Part shown: positions 38,317-47,119 of the stretch, in pieces
Position numbering within the stretch: position 1 is the stretch's first letter
Layout of the letters: each line of letters starts with the position of its first letter
Assembly: GCF_013868055.1 (NCBI RefSeq)
Contig: NZ_JACEOL010000036.1
Span: 115,943-179,942 of the forward strand
Reading direction: 5' to 3'
Length of the DNA stretch: 64,000 nt
From: Thermoactinomyces mirandus
GTDB taxonomy: Bacteria; Bacillota; Bacilli; Thermoactinomycetales; Thermoactinomycetaceae
Notes under the pieces: generated by a model
The model's database searches: none
What the model was told of the DNA's origin: nothing
Seen by the model: only the letters and a program-made list of their open reading frames with translations
Made by a program: the position numbers and the translations under genes

Positions 38317-39833
38317 GTTGGATAAATTGGTTGCCTGCATTGGTTACATTTTTCCCGCTTTTAGGAGTCGCTGTTCTTCTTTTTCTCCCCCGTGAAAAAA
38401 CGGGGCTTCACCGATTCTGGGGAATCATGGCGACACTCCCGTCACTTTTCTTTGCACTGTACATGTATTTGCATTTTGATCAGGGATTTAAAGGGCTACA
38501 GTGGTTTCAATCCGTTATCTGGTTCCAAATTCCGATCCTGCAGGGAGAGCCGTGGACTTTCCATTACAGTATGGGGGTTGACGGATTGTCACTTCCGCTG
38601 ATTGTGTTAACGACAATTGTAAGTACCCTCGCTGCCGTGGCTTCTTTATATATTCGCCAGGCCACAAAAGGTTATTATCAGTTGCTGCTGCTGCTTGAAA
38701 CGGGAATGATCGGGGTTTTTGCAGCCGCAAACCTGTTTCTCTTTTTCATCTTTTTCGAAATCACCCTGATTGTTACCTTTTTTCTGATCGGGAAATGGGG
38801 ATTCCTCGGGAAAGTAAAGGCAGCTAACCGGTTTTTGCTGTATAACGGATTGGGATCAGGATTTTTGCTGTTTGCCATGGTTGCGCTCATGATTATGTTT
38901 GGTTCCCTTGAGTATTCTGATCTGGAGTCTCGGATGGGACAGGTGATGGGACAACTGGCTTTGCTTCCGCCGCAAATCGAAACGACATTATGGGCAGTCT
39001 TTATTGCCTTGATGATTGCTTTCAGCATCAAGTTGCCTGTTTTTCCATTTCACAGCTGGATGTTGCGGACGCACGTTGAAGCACCCACACCGGTAGTCAT
39101 GATTCACTCGGGAGTTCTCCTGAAAATGGGAGCTTATGGTTTTATGCGGTTTGGCGTGGGATTGTTCCCGGAACAAATGAAAGAAATAGCCGTATTGATT
39201 GCGATCCTTGGATTAATCAACATTTTGTACGGAGCGCTGCTTGCCATCGTACAAAGAGAATTGAAAAGCGTTCTTGCTTACTCCAGCATCAGCCATATGG
39301 GAATTATCCTGTTTGGACTGGCTTCCCTGAATGCAGCAGGATTGAAAGGAGTCATGTTCCAGGCGGTGTCTCACGGATTGATCTCAGCACTGCTCTTTTT
39401 CCTTGTCGGATGTATGTATGAGCGGACCAGAACAACTGAATTGGATGATTTAGGCGGACTTGCGAAATCGATGCCTGTTTTTTCAGGGATTTTCCTTGTG
39501 GGTATCATGGCGCTCCTGGGTTTACCCGGATTGTCCGGTTTTATCAGCGAATTTTTGTCATACCTCGGTTTGTTCCAAAACTATCCAGTGATTGCGTCGA
39601 TCGGGGCTCTCGGGTTAATCTTCACCGTTGTTTACGCACTGCGTGCCTTGCTGAAGACAACGTTTGGTCCGATTCACGAGCGTTACCGGTTATTGAATGA
39701 TCTGAATGTCAACGAAAGTGTGCCGATGATGGTTTTGGTAGCGTTGATTGTACTAATCGGTGTTTATCCGGATTCCTTGGGTGCGCCCATGCAGGTAACA
39801 CTAGATCTTATTGTATCTCGGATCGGAGGGTAG
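38313..39833 (+). CDS. nuoM: NADH-quinone oxidoreductase subunit M
   Basis: Antiporter-like pump subunit, 506 residues, with about 14 helices. FFEITLIVTFFLIGKWG carries the conserved Glu, LPVFPFHSWMLRTHVEAPTPVVMIHSGVLLKMGAYG the Lys and His, and SHGLISALLFFLVG the second Lys-equivalent region. The ATG overlaps the nuoL stop (AAATGAG). Confidence 0.97.
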   Translation: MSWINWLPALVTFFPLLGVAVLLFLPREKTGLHRFWGIMATLPSLFFALYMYLHFDQGFKGLQWFQSVIWFQIPILQGEPWTFHYSMGVDGLSLPLIVLTTIVSTLAAVASLYIRQATKGYYQLLLLLETGMIGVFAAANLFLFFIFFEITLIVTFFLIGKWGFLGKVKAANRFLLYNGLGSGFLLFAMVALMIMFGSLEYSDLESRMGQVMGQLALLPPQIETTLWAVFIALMIAFSIKLPVFPFHSWMLRTHVEAPTPVVMIHSGVLLKMGAYGFMRFGVGLFPEQMKEIAVLIAILGLINILYGALLAIVQRELKSVLAYSSISHMGIILFGLASLNAAGLKGVMFQAVSHGLISALLFFLVGCMYERTRTTELDDLGGLAKSMPVFSGIFLVGIMALLGLPGLSGFISEFLSYLGLFQNYPVIASIGALGLIFTVVYALRALLKTTFGPIHERYRLLNDLNVNESVPMMVLVALIVLIGVYPDSLGAPMQVTLDLIVSRIGG

Positions 39834-39837
39834 GGGC

Positions 39838-41355
39838 ATGATACAAACGTTGCTGGATTTTGACCTGCGAGTGTTGGCTCCAGAACTTGTAATCGTCGCT
39901 GCCGCCGCCCTATTAACCATCGTTGATTTGCTGCTCAAAGAAACAGTTTCAAGGAAATGGATTGGTATTTTAGGGTTGCTTGCAGTACTGGTGGCAGGTA
40001 TATTTGTCGGATTGGGCTGGGGACATGAACCTTATCAGATTTTGGGGGATTCCTACCGGATTGATGATTTCAGTCTGGCTTTCAAAGCGATATTGCTGTT
40101 TGGAACGGCGCTGGTTCTACTGTTCTCTCTGTCGGACAAGGATACGGAAAAACTGGAGGCAGAAAGTGAATACTACTCCCTGCTGTTAACCGCTTTGCTG
40201 GGTGCCATGATTATGGTATCTTCTGCAGAACTGATCACGTTGTTTGTCGGTTTGGAGTTATTGAGCCTCTCTTCCTATATCCTGGTAGGAATTCGAAGAA
40301 AACGGGCCGATTCGGCAGAGGCCGCCTGGAAATATGTTGTCCTGGGCAGCGTATCTTCCGCATTTATCCTTTACGGAATGTCGTTTTTGTACGGTTTGAC
40401 AGGAACAACCCATTTGTTTGAAATACAGCAGCATGTGGCAGAAATTGCCGGAACAGACTATCAGGCATTTCTCTATCTGTCGTTCTTTTTGATGATCGTA
40501 GGATTCGGATTCAAGATTTCATCGGCTCCCTTCCATACCTGGGCACCGGATGTATACCAGGGAGCGGCTACACCCGTAACCATATTCCTGGCGGTTGTTT
40601 CCAAAGTGGCTGCATTTGCCTTTGTCGTCCGCATTGTGCTGATCGCTTTTATTCCCCTGGTAACAACCGGAGTCTGGAATGAAGTGATTTCCTGGTCATT
40701 CATGCTTGTTGCAGCACTCTCCATGATTGTGGGAAATACTGTTGCTTTGCGCCAGAAAGATACCAAACGGTTAATGGCTTATTCCAGCATTGCCCATGCC
40801 GGTTATATGCTTGTGCCTCCGGCAACAATGGGGTTTGTCGGATTTGACTTGTTCCCGAGCCTTGTATTCTATTTGGTCGCTTATCTGTGTATGACGCTGG
40901 GTGCCTTTGTGGTGATTGAGATTGTGGCCAGAAGAGCCGGAACCTATGACATGAATGCTTTTGCCGGATTATATCAGCGCTCGCCAAGCCTGGCGCTCAT
41001 CATGACATTTTTCCTCCTGTCGCTTGCAGGACTTCCGGTTACGGCCGGGTTTATCGGGAAGTTTTATATCCTGATGAGTGCCATTGCAAGTACCCATTAT
41101 TGGCTGGCAGCGATCATGATTGCCACAACGGTCATTTCTTACTATTATTACTTTGGGTTTGCACGGCAAATGTATTTCAGGAAAGCGGAGGACTCCCAAA
41201 AAATCGCCGTTTCATGGCCAACGGTGGCGGTTGTTGGAATGGCAGTTTTGGGAACCATCCTTTTGGGAATTATTCCTGACTTCTTTTTGCAGGCTTTTGG
41301 GCAACTGGATTGGGTATCCGGATTCTCCCAAGCCGCCAATTCGCTTGGATATTGA
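39838..41355 (+). CDS. nuoN: NADH-quinone oxidoreductase subunit N
   Basis: Third antiporter-like subunit, 505 residues. VGLELLSLSSYILVGIRR, ISSAPFHTWAPDVYQGAATPVTIFLAVVSKVAAFA and SIAHAGYMLVP are typical. The start at 39838 (MIQTLL) follows GGAGGGTAGGGGC; a frame-matched upstream start at 39811 lies within nuoM. Last gene of the operon, followed by a strong terminator. Confidence 0.97.
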   Translation: MIQTLLDFDLRVLAPELVIVAAAALLTIVDLLLKETVSRKWIGILGLLAVLVAGIFVGLGWGHEPYQILGDSYRIDDFSLAFKAILLFGTALVLLFSLSDKDTEKLEAESEYYSLLLTALLGAMIMVSSAELITLFVGLELLSLSSYILVGIRRKRADSAEAAWKYVVLGSVSSAFILYGMSFLYGLTGTTHLFEIQQHVAEIAGTDYQAFLYLSFFLMIVGFGFKISSAPFHTWAPDVYQGAATPVTIFLAVVSKVAAFAFVVRIVLIAFIPLVTTGVWNEVISWSFMLVAALSMIVGNTVALRQKDTKRLMAYSSIAHAGYMLVPPATMGFVGFDLFPSLVFYLVAYLCMTLGAFVVIEIVARRAGTYDMNAFAGLYQRSPSLALIMTFFLLSLAGLPVTAGFIGKFYILMSAIASTHYWLAAIMIATTVISYYYYFGFARQMYFRKAEDSQKIAVSWPTVAVVGMAVLGTILLGIIPDFFLQAFGQLDWVSGFSQAANSLGY

Positions 41356-41368
41356 CGGATTGAGACAG

Positions 41369-41404
41369 GGCATACCCCCGTTTGTGGGGGATGCCTTTTT
41401 TGTT
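41369..41404 (+). terminator. Rho-independent terminator of the nuo operon
   Basis: GGCATACCCCC (41369-41379) pairs with GGGGGATGCC (41386-41395), followed by TTTTTTG. No further nuo gene lies between nuoN and this site, so the operon ends without nuoE, nuoF or nuoG. Confidence 0.92.
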
Positions 41405-41498
41405 TTCATGGCACTTTTCGAAATCCATTTGTCGGGGGAAATATCATAAATTGTTCAAGATTGGGGGAAAAAACTTTTGCGCATCTCCTTAATTTTTT

Positions 41499-41514
41499 GT
41501 ACCATGGTACCATG
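41499..41514. promoter_or_regulatory. Overlapping palindromes upstream of ywzB
   Basis: GTACCATGGTAC (41499-41510) and CATGGTACCATG (41503-41514) are each perfect 12-bp palindromes sharing eight bases. They lie 26 bases before the ywzB start, where a repressor could sit. Confidence 0.35.
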
Positions 41515-41539
41515 TGAACAAATGCCTTAGGGAGTGCAT

Positions 41540-41788
41540 ATGATGAATGGAACGACACAACTTGCTTTGACTGGCCTGGTCAATATCCTCATCTCGATTG
41601 TGTGTATTGTCATCGTTTGGTGGATTTTGCTGGGAATGCGAATCGAGTTCCTTTTCAAGTCCAACCGGGTTGTACAGGCCAGAGCATTGATGATTCTGTT
41701 GTCCATTGTACTCGGGCATCAGTTGGCTACCTTTTTTATCGACTATTTGGGCTGGTCGCAGTTGATGACCCAGTTATTTTCTGGATAG
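41540..41788 (+). CDS. ywzB: DUF1146 family membrane protein (YwzB)
   Basis: An 82-residue protein with two hydrophobic helices (about residues 10-30 and 48-65) and the conserved basic loop MRIEFLFKSNRVVQARALMILLSIVLGH. The function is not known. It occurs just before ywmB-murA in Bacillales, which suggests a link to cell-envelope work. The start at 41540 follows GGGAG; the next codon pair also offers ATG 41543. Confidence 0.85.
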   Translation: MMNGTTQLALTGLVNILISIVCIVIVWWILLGMRIEFLFKSNRVVQARALMILLSIVLGHQLATFFIDYLGWSQLMTQLFSG

Positions 41789-41798
41789 GTTCAAGTAT

Positions 41799-41852
41799 AT
41801 CCTCTCCAATGTATGTGAATAATTGCAATTGTACAAATTCACAGGAGAGGAT
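41799..41852 (+). promoter_or_regulatory. Stem-loop sequestering the ywmB ribosome site
   Basis: ATCCTCTCC (41799-41807) is a perfect 9-bp complement of GGAGAGGAT (41844-41852), which includes the Shine-Dalgarno sequence of ywmB. A second stem, GTGAAT (41815-41820) with ATTCAC (41837-41842), stacks inside. Together they fold most of the ywzB-ywmB gap into one structure ending 5 bases before the ATG. No T-run follows, so it is not an ordinary terminator. Confidence 0.6.
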
Positions 41853-41857
41853 GGCAA

Positions 41858-42586
41858 ATGCGGGGAATTTGGAAACAGGCAGCGGTTGTTTGTCTGATTC
41901 TGCCGCTGGTCCTGATCGCATCACAAACGAAGCCCCAACCGGAAGAATGTCTGCTGGATGTATTTGAAGAAATCGGGGTCCAGCCGGAGAAATTCGTATG
42001 GCATCATGGAAACCGCACGGAACGGGCAATGAGCAAGGAAGAGGTAAAACAGTGGGCCGGGGAGTTGGGAAAAGCCTTTGGAATCGGACCGGTAATCACG
42101 GATGAAGGGCCGGATGGCATCAGATTTACAGCCCAGGGCTCAGCGGGACGAAACATTCTGATCAAAATGGTCGTTATCAACGATGAACCATCCAAAAAAA
42201 GGATCCACCCTTATTTGGCGATTCAGCTCTTCGCAAACGGAGAACCTGGTGAAAACTGGCTTGTTGTGCGCGATAAGGCGACACGTGTATTACTGGATCA
42301 TGGAATAGTTCCTTCTTATCATTATTCTGTTCAGGGAAGCAAACAGGCCGACATAAAAAACCATGAACACTTGCTCGCCCAGGTTTTTCAGTTGTTGAAG
42401 GCAAAAGAAGTGGAAGCAATGCGTACTGGTCATATCATCAGTATTTCCGCTTTCTCTCCGTTGATGCCGGAGGGGATTGAAACAAAAGGTGGTATGATGA
42501 ATATGCAGGCAGCGATCCGGACAAGTTCAGATGCCCATCGCATGACATTGACTTTGGGAACGCCAATTATCACCATCGAATATTAG
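41858..42586 (+). CDS. ywmB: YwmB family (TATA-box-binding-like fold) protein
   Basis: Secreted or membrane-anchored protein of 242 residues with an N-terminal hydrophobic signal (about residues 6-20). It matches the YwmB family by length, by position between ywzB and murA, and by segments such as TGHIISISAFSPLMPEGIETKGGMMNMQAAIRTSSDAHRMTLTLGTPIITIEY at the C-terminus. The function is not established. Its ribosome site is buried in the hairpin described separately. Confidence 0.85.
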   Translation: MRGIWKQAAVVCLILPLVLIASQTKPQPEECLLDVFEEIGVQPEKFVWHHGNRTERAMSKEEVKQWAGELGKAFGIGPVITDEGPDGIRFTAQGSAGRNILIKMVVINDEPSKKRIHPYLAIQLFANGEPGENWLVVRDKATRVLLDHGIVPSYHYSVQGSKQADIKNHEHLLAQVFQLLKAKEVEAMRTGHIISISAFSPLMPEGIETKGGMMNMQAAIRTSSDAHRMTLTLGTPIITIEY

Positions 42587-42604
42587 TTTTTGGGGGGAAG
42601 AGTC

Positions 42605-43900
42605 TTGGAAAAAATCATCGTTCAAGGCGGAACACGTTTAAGAGGAAGAGTAAAGGTACATGGTGCGAAAAATGCCGTGCTTCCTTTAATTGCCGCATCG
42701 ATATTGGTATCCAGAGGGGACATCTTGATTATGGATGTTCCGCTTTTGGAAGATGTAAAGACCATTACGCAAATGATGAAACATTTGGGGATCAAAGTAG
42801 ATCTGGGCAATGAAGAAGTTGTGATCAATGCAGAAAAGGTTGGTTCTACAGAAGCTCCTTATGATTTGATGCGCAAAATGAGAGCTTCCGTTTTGGTGAT
42901 GGGTCCCCTCCTGGCCAGAAAAAAACACGCGAGAATTCCACTTCCCGGAGGATGCGCAATCGGCAGCCGCCCAATCGATCTCCATTTAAAAGGATTTGAA
43001 GCGATGGGTGTCCGGTTTGATATCGGGCAAGGATACATTGAAGGAAAAATTGACGGCCGGTTAAAAGGAGCAACCATTTACCTTGATTTCCCAAGTGTAG
43101 GAGCAACCCAAAATATAATGATGGCAGCAACATTGGCACAGGGTCGGACAGTTATTGAAAATGCAGCGTGTGAACCGGAAATTGTAGATTTGGCCAATTT
43201 CCTCAATACGATGGGTGCGAAGATACGTGGAGCGGGAACGGATGAAATCCGGATCGATGGTGTCGATTTCTTGCGGGGAACGGAATATACAGTGATTCCT
43301 GACCGCATTGAAGCCGGTACGTATATGGTTGCAGGTGCCATTACGCGTGGTGAAGTGTTCGTGGAAGGGGCCATCTCTGATCATCTGGTACCATTGATCG
43401 CCAAAATGAGGGAGATGGGAGTTCATGTGCTTGACGGCGAGAATGGAATCTATGTCCGTGCGGAAGGGGAACTAAAACCGGTTGACGTCAAGACACTGCC
43501 GTATCCAGGATTCCCGACCGATATGCAGTCACAGATGATGGCACTTTTGCTTACGTCAAACGGAAACAGTATGTTGACCGAGACCGTTTTTGAAAACCGG
43601 TTTATGCATGTTGAAGAATTCAAACGAATGGGTGCACAGATCAAGATAGATGGCCGTACCGCAATCATTGAAGGAGGAAAACCCTTGTCCGGTGCCCAGG
43701 TAAAAGCAACGGACCTGCGCGCGGGAGCGGCATTGATTCTGGCTGGTATGGTTGCCGAGGGAGTAACGGAAGTAACCGAACTTCATCATGTTGATCGCGG
43801 TTATGTGGATATCGTCGGCAAACTGCGCAACCTGGGGGCAAGAATCGAGCGGGTTCGGGAAGAGACGGATTCAAAAGTTGAACAAAAAACGCTTGCCTGA
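42605..43900 (+). CDS. murA: UDP-N-acetylglucosamine 1-carboxyvinyltransferase
   Basis: First committed step of peptidoglycan synthesis: transfers enolpyruvyl from PEP to UDP-GlcNAc. The 431-residue protein has Lys22-Asn23 (HGAKNAVLP), the PEP-binding Cys117 in [14 protein letters not shown] (the Cys implies fosfomycin sensitivity), and the DRIEAGTYM and [14 protein letters not shown] segments. Starts at TTG 42605 with GGGGGGAAGAG upstream. The usual second copy after tal is missing from this window. Confidence 0.96.
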   Translation: MEKIIVQGGTRLRGRVKVHGAKNAVLPLIAASILVSRGDILIMDVPLLEDVKTITQMMKHLGIKVDLGNEEVVINAEKVGSTEAPYDLMRKMRASVLVMGPLLARKKHARIPLPGGCAIGSRPIDLHLKGFEAMGVRFDIGQGYIEGKIDGRLKGATIYLDFPSVGATQNIMMAATLAQGRTVIENAACEPEIVDLANFLNTMGAKIRGAGTDEIRIDGVDFLRGTEYTVIPDRIEAGTYMVAGAITRGEVFVEGAISDHLVPLIAKMREMGVHVLDGENGIYVRAEGELKPVDVKTLPYPGFPTDMQSQMMALLLTSNGNSMLTETVFENRFMHVEEFKRMGAQIKIDGRTAIIEGGKPLSGAQVKATDLRAGAALILAGMVAEGVTEVTELHHVDRGYVDIVGKLRNLGARIERVREETDSKVEQKTLA

Positions 43901-44018
43901 TTACAAACGGAATAGTCGCTTTCTGGGGCGAGTTTTGTACTGGCTGCACGATGCCTGTATGACAGGGATCGTGTTTTTTTATAAAAAGGTTGTCCGCAAT
44001 CTACGAAACGGGTTCTAA
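43878..44018 (+). CDS. Possible 46-residue basic membrane peptide
   Basis: A TTG-started frame overlapping the murA end encodes a very basic peptide with an aromatic/hydrophobic middle ([20 protein letters not shown]) flanked by Lys/Arg clusters. The upstream GGGAAGAG is about 12 bases away, so the ribosome site is weak. The composition looks protein-like, but no family is recognised. Confidence 0.28.
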   Translation: MNKKRLPDYKRNSRFLGRVLYWLHDACMTGIVFFYKKVVRNLRNGF

Positions 44019-44080
44019 ATCAATTTCCGGTTTTCATAGGTTAGTAGTAAATGTTGTCCACAGATGGAGGCGAATAAAGG

Positions 44081-45100
44081 TTGCAGAAAGGATTGCTGAT
44101 CGGCTTGTTGGGGCTGTTGTTGATTATTCTTTTGATCCCGGCTTTTTTGGTTGCCTGTGATTCGGATAAACGGCCTGAGGCATCTGCCCAGGTGAAGGAG
44201 AAGTATGAAAAGTCTGCGTTAACGATCCGGGTTTATTTAAGTGATGAGAAGAAAATCATTGAGTTGCCGCTCGAAAAGTATATTTATGGAGTGGTAGCGG
44301 CGGAGATGCCTGCTGACTTCCATAAAGAAGCGTTAAAAGCCCAGGCATTGGCCGCCAGAACCTATATCATTGACCGTTTGTTGAGGAAGGATTTTACTGA
44401 TCTGGCCCAATGGGGAAACGTTGCTAAGGAAGCCCATGTAACGGATACCATGCGACACCAGGTTTACAAGACGGATGAAGCTTTGCAGCGAGAGTGGGGA
44501 AGCCGGTATCAGGCAAACCACAAAAAAATAGAGCAGGCGGTAGCGGAAACAGCCGGACAGATTATTACCTATGAGGGCGAACCGATTTATGCCGCTTTCT
44601 TCTCAACCAGCAACGGCTATACCGAAAACTCCGAAGATTACTTCAAAAGAAAATATCCGTATCTGCGAAGCGTATCCTCTTCCTGGGACCGGCTTTCCCC
44701 GAAATATCTCCATGAACAAACTCTTTCCTTGCATCAGTTTATCAGCCGTCTGGAAAAAGAAACCGGTCAATCCATCAGTCTTCCTGCTTCAGCCGGAGGA
44801 GAACCGGTTCAGGTGACCCAACGTACTGAAGGAAAGCGGGTGGCCAAAGTAAAAATAGGGGACCGGATTTTTTCCGGCAGGAAAGTTCGGGAAGCATTGC
44901 AATTGGCGTCATCTGATTTTGAAGTGGAAGTGCAGGGAGGGCAGGTAAAAATCACGTCTTTTGGATATGGACATGGCGTGGGCATGAGCCAATGGGGGGC
45001 CAACCTGATGGCAAAGGAAGGAAAAAGCGCAAAAGAAATTATCAGGCATTATTACCAGGGGGTTGACATCGTAAAAACTCGGGAAGATCAGGTGAAATAA
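44081..45100 (+). CDS. spoIID: Stage II sporulation protein D (peptidoglycan lytic transglycosylase)
   Basis: Cleaves glycan strands during engulfment, together with SpoIIP and SpoIIM. The 339-residue protein has an N-terminal hydrophobic helix (4-25), then the SpoIID/LytB domain. The catalytic Glu75 lies in YGVVAAEMPADFHKEALKAQALAARTY; the C-terminus has SFGYGHGVGMSQWGA. The helix ends in LVAC (Cys26), a good lipobox, so the protein may be lipid-anchored instead of, or besides, helix-anchored. The start is TTG with GGAGG about 11 bases upstream. It follows murA as in B. subtilis. Confidence 0.94.
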   Translation: MQKGLLIGLLGLLLIILLIPAFLVACDSDKRPEASAQVKEKYEKSALTIRVYLSDEKKIIELPLEKYIYGVVAAEMPADFHKEALKAQALAARTYIIDRLLRKDFTDLAQWGNVAKEAHVTDTMRHQVYKTDEALQREWGSRYQANHKKIEQAVAETAGQIITYEGEPIYAAFFSTSNGYTENSEDYFKRKYPYLRSVSSSWDRLSPKYLHEQTLSLHQFISRLEKETGQSISLPASAGGEPVQVTQRTEGKRVAKVKIGDRIFSGRKVREALQLASSDFEVEVQGGQVKITSFGYGHGVGMSQWGANLMAKEGKSAKEIIRHYYQGVDIVKTREDQVK

Positions 45101-46113
45101 AGGACTTTTGCATTAGGAAAATATTTTTCTATTGAGTTTTCCAGATGTTTTTCCAACTTGGCCATCTGTTCATTTGGATACACATATTTGACCCGGCCGT
45201 AACGTCCCCATTTCTTTTTTCTTTTTTCTTCGTCCATTTCCAGTTTTGTTTTCGGGTAACGCTCTTCAATGATTCGTTTGGCTGTTTTGGTGTAGCGGTG
45301 GGTAATCAATTCGAAAGTCAGGTTATCCAGCTGTTTTGGCAGGTGGCGGGACAGATTTGCCAAAAGCTCTGTATATTGTTCTTCCCAGTCTGGAAAAATC
45401 ATGATCGGCGCGATGATAAACCCGAGCGGATACCCTGCCTTTGCCACTTTTCCTGCCGCTTCCACACGCTCATTGATTGGGGAGGTGCCAGGCTCAAAGT
45501 TTTTTACCACATAATCGGCATTGATACTGAAACGGAAATGGGTATGGCCTGCGTGGTGCGCATCCAGAAGGGAGTCGACATGAGCATATTTGGTAACAAA
45601 CCGGAGACGGCCCAGCGGCTGTTCCGCCATAAATTCGATGGCTTTTTTCAGTGACCCCGAGATATGTTCAATACCGACCGGATCGGATGTACAGGCCGCT
45701 TCGAAACGGGTAATTTCCGGAGCGCGTTCCCGGATGTATTTTTCCGTCTGGGCAAAGATTTCGTCCAGATTGACATAGATCCGGATGTATGGACGATGCC
45801 CCAGTGTCGTCTGCAAATAGCAGTAATGGCAGTGGCCCATGCAGCCGGTTGCAAGCGGGATTGCATACTCGGCAGAGGGTTTTGAGGGTTCAAATGTTAA
45901 TGTTTTCCTGACTCCTATGACCAATGTCCGTTTGGCAACCCGGTATTTTTCCGGATTGGTTTTGCCTGGCAGTCCGGTTACGCGGTTATGGGAGGTAGTC
46001 ATTTTCATCGGGATATTCATGTTTTTGAAATGTTTGACCAGCTCTTTGCCAAGCGGATATTTCAGAGCGCCCGGCTCGTAATAGACAAGATCCGGTTTGA
46101 AGGGTTTTACCAT
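45088..46113 (-). CDS. splB: Spore photoproduct lyase
   Basis: Radical-SAM enzyme that repairs 5-thyminyl-5,6-dihydrothymine lesions in germinating spores. The cluster-binding cysteines are Cys91, Cys95 and Cys98 (CMGHCHYC), and Cys141 lies in AACTSDP; all four fall at the same numbers as in B. subtilis SplB when the start is 46113. AGGAGGT lies upstream of that ATG. The 341-residue length agrees too. No splA regulator gene lies next to it. The 3' end overlaps the convergent spoIID end by 13 bases. Confidence 0.94.
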   Translation of the reverse strand: MVKPFKPDLVYYEPGALKYPLGKELVKHFKNMNIPMKMTTSHNRVTGLPGKTNPEKYRVAKRTLVIGVRKTLTFEPSKPSAEYAIPLATGCMGHCHYCYLQTTLGHRPYIRIYVNLDEIFAQTEKYIRERAPEITRFEAACTSDPVGIEHISGSLKKAIEFMAEQPLGRLRFVTKYAHVDSLLDAHHAGHTHFRFSINADYVVKNFEPGTSPINERVEAAGKVAKAGYPLGFIIAPIMIFPDWEEQYTELLANLSRHLPKQLDNLTFELITHRYTKTAKRIIEERYPKTKLEMDEEKRKKKWGRYGRVKYVYPNEQMAKLEKHLENSIEKYFPNAKVLYFT

Positions 46114-46201
46114 GAAAAGACCTCCTGAGTGGAAATTTTTATTAGTATCCACCGAAAAATGAGAAATATGTATTGTCATGGTTGCAAGTTTGATGCAAAT
46201 T

Positions 46202-46231
46202 TACTAAAAATTTTCCACCTTGGGTATAAAA
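46202..46231 (+). promoter_or_regulatory. Weak sigma-F-like promoter of spoIIQ
   Basis: GGGTATAAAA (46222-46231) matches the sigma-F -10 GGNNANAHTR at all but one position. The -35 position (around 46202) reads TACTA, a poor match. B. subtilis spoIIQ is sigma-F dependent, which is why this was looked for. Confidence 0.3.
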
Positions 46232-46271
46232 AGGAATTTGCTGGTCGACAATGGTTCCTGAGGTGATTTAG

Positions 46272-46964
46272 ATGAAACCTGAAGAACCAAACAAACAGAT
46301 TTCTTCCTTTGAAAAAGCGAAGCGACGGCTGAAATTAAAGAAATTAATGGCTAAAAAATGGTTTTTTCCCGCTGTTTACCTGACAGTGGCGGCACTAATT
46401 TTAAGTGTGGCTTGGTGGTATCAGGAACATCAGGTTGAAAAAACGTCAAAAACGGCGAGAAACTGGGTGGAACAAAAACTCCCCGAGGAGGATATTCCAA
46501 CCAATCCCACGGATGATGATCTGGTATTGCCTGTTGCCAAAAATTCAGATGCTATCAAAACGATAGGATTTTATAAAGAAGAAAATTCACAAGCAAGCCG
46601 GGAATCCTCACTTGTAGAATATGCCAATACCTATACGCCCCACGCGGGGGTTGATTTTGCCCGCAGAGACGGAAAAACGTTTGATGTCGTTGCCGCACTT
46701 GAAGGGGAAGTGATTCGGGTAGAAGAAAATCCGGTTGTCGGATGGCAGGTTGTGATTCAGCATGAAAGCGGCATCCAGACGGTTTACCAGAGCCTGGACG
46801 ATGTACAGGTGAAAAAAGGGCAAATGGTGAAAAAAGGACAGGTAATTGCCAAAGCCGGCCGAAATCGCTTTGAAAAGGAAGCCGGGGTTCACTTGCATTT
46901 TGAGATTCGCGACCGCAACCAGAAGGCAATGAATCCTGATATATATTTGAGCACAGCAAAATAA
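46272..46964 (+). CDS. spoIIQ: SpoIIQ-type M23 membrane peptidase
   Basis: Forespore partner of SpoIIIAH in the channel linking mother cell and forespore. 230 residues: a basic N-terminus, one membrane helix (about 31-50), a linker, and an M23 domain from about 118. Zinc ligands His124 and Asp128 (HAGVD) and His207/His209 (HLHF) are intact, unlike the degenerate B. subtilis SpoIIQ, so it is likely an active peptidase, as in clostridia. The usual third His in the YxH motif is Gln (TVYQSLDD). The position between spoIID and spoIIID supports the SpoIIQ assignment over a general M23 enzyme. Confidence 0.88.
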   Translation: MKPEEPNKQISSFEKAKRRLKLKKLMAKKWFFPAVYLTVAALILSVAWWYQEHQVEKTSKTARNWVEQKLPEEDIPTNPTDDDLVLPVAKNSDAIKTIGFYKEENSQASRESSLVEYANTYTPHAGVDFARRDGKTFDVVAALEGEVIRVEENPVVGWQVVIQHESGIQTVYQSLDDVQVKKGQMVKKGQVIAKAGRNRFEKEAGVHLHFEIRDRNQKAMNPDIYLSTAK

Positions 46965-46966
46965 AT

Positions 46967-47004
46967 AAAAAAGCGTTTCCAATAAAAGGGAACGCTTTTT
47001 TATT
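46967..47004 (+). terminator. Rho-independent terminator after spoIIQ
   Basis: AAAAAAGCGTTTCC (46967-46980) pairs with GGGAACGCTTTTTT (46988-47001), loop AATAAAA, followed by ATTT. Confidence 0.9.
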
Positions 47005-47119
47005 TGCAGCAAAAGAACAAAAAATTGAAATAACAGCTTGTCATGGCTTGTATTCAAAGAATAACCCTTGGCACCCGTAAATATAATGTAGCAAATGGAG
47101 AGAGGGGAGGCAGAAACGG

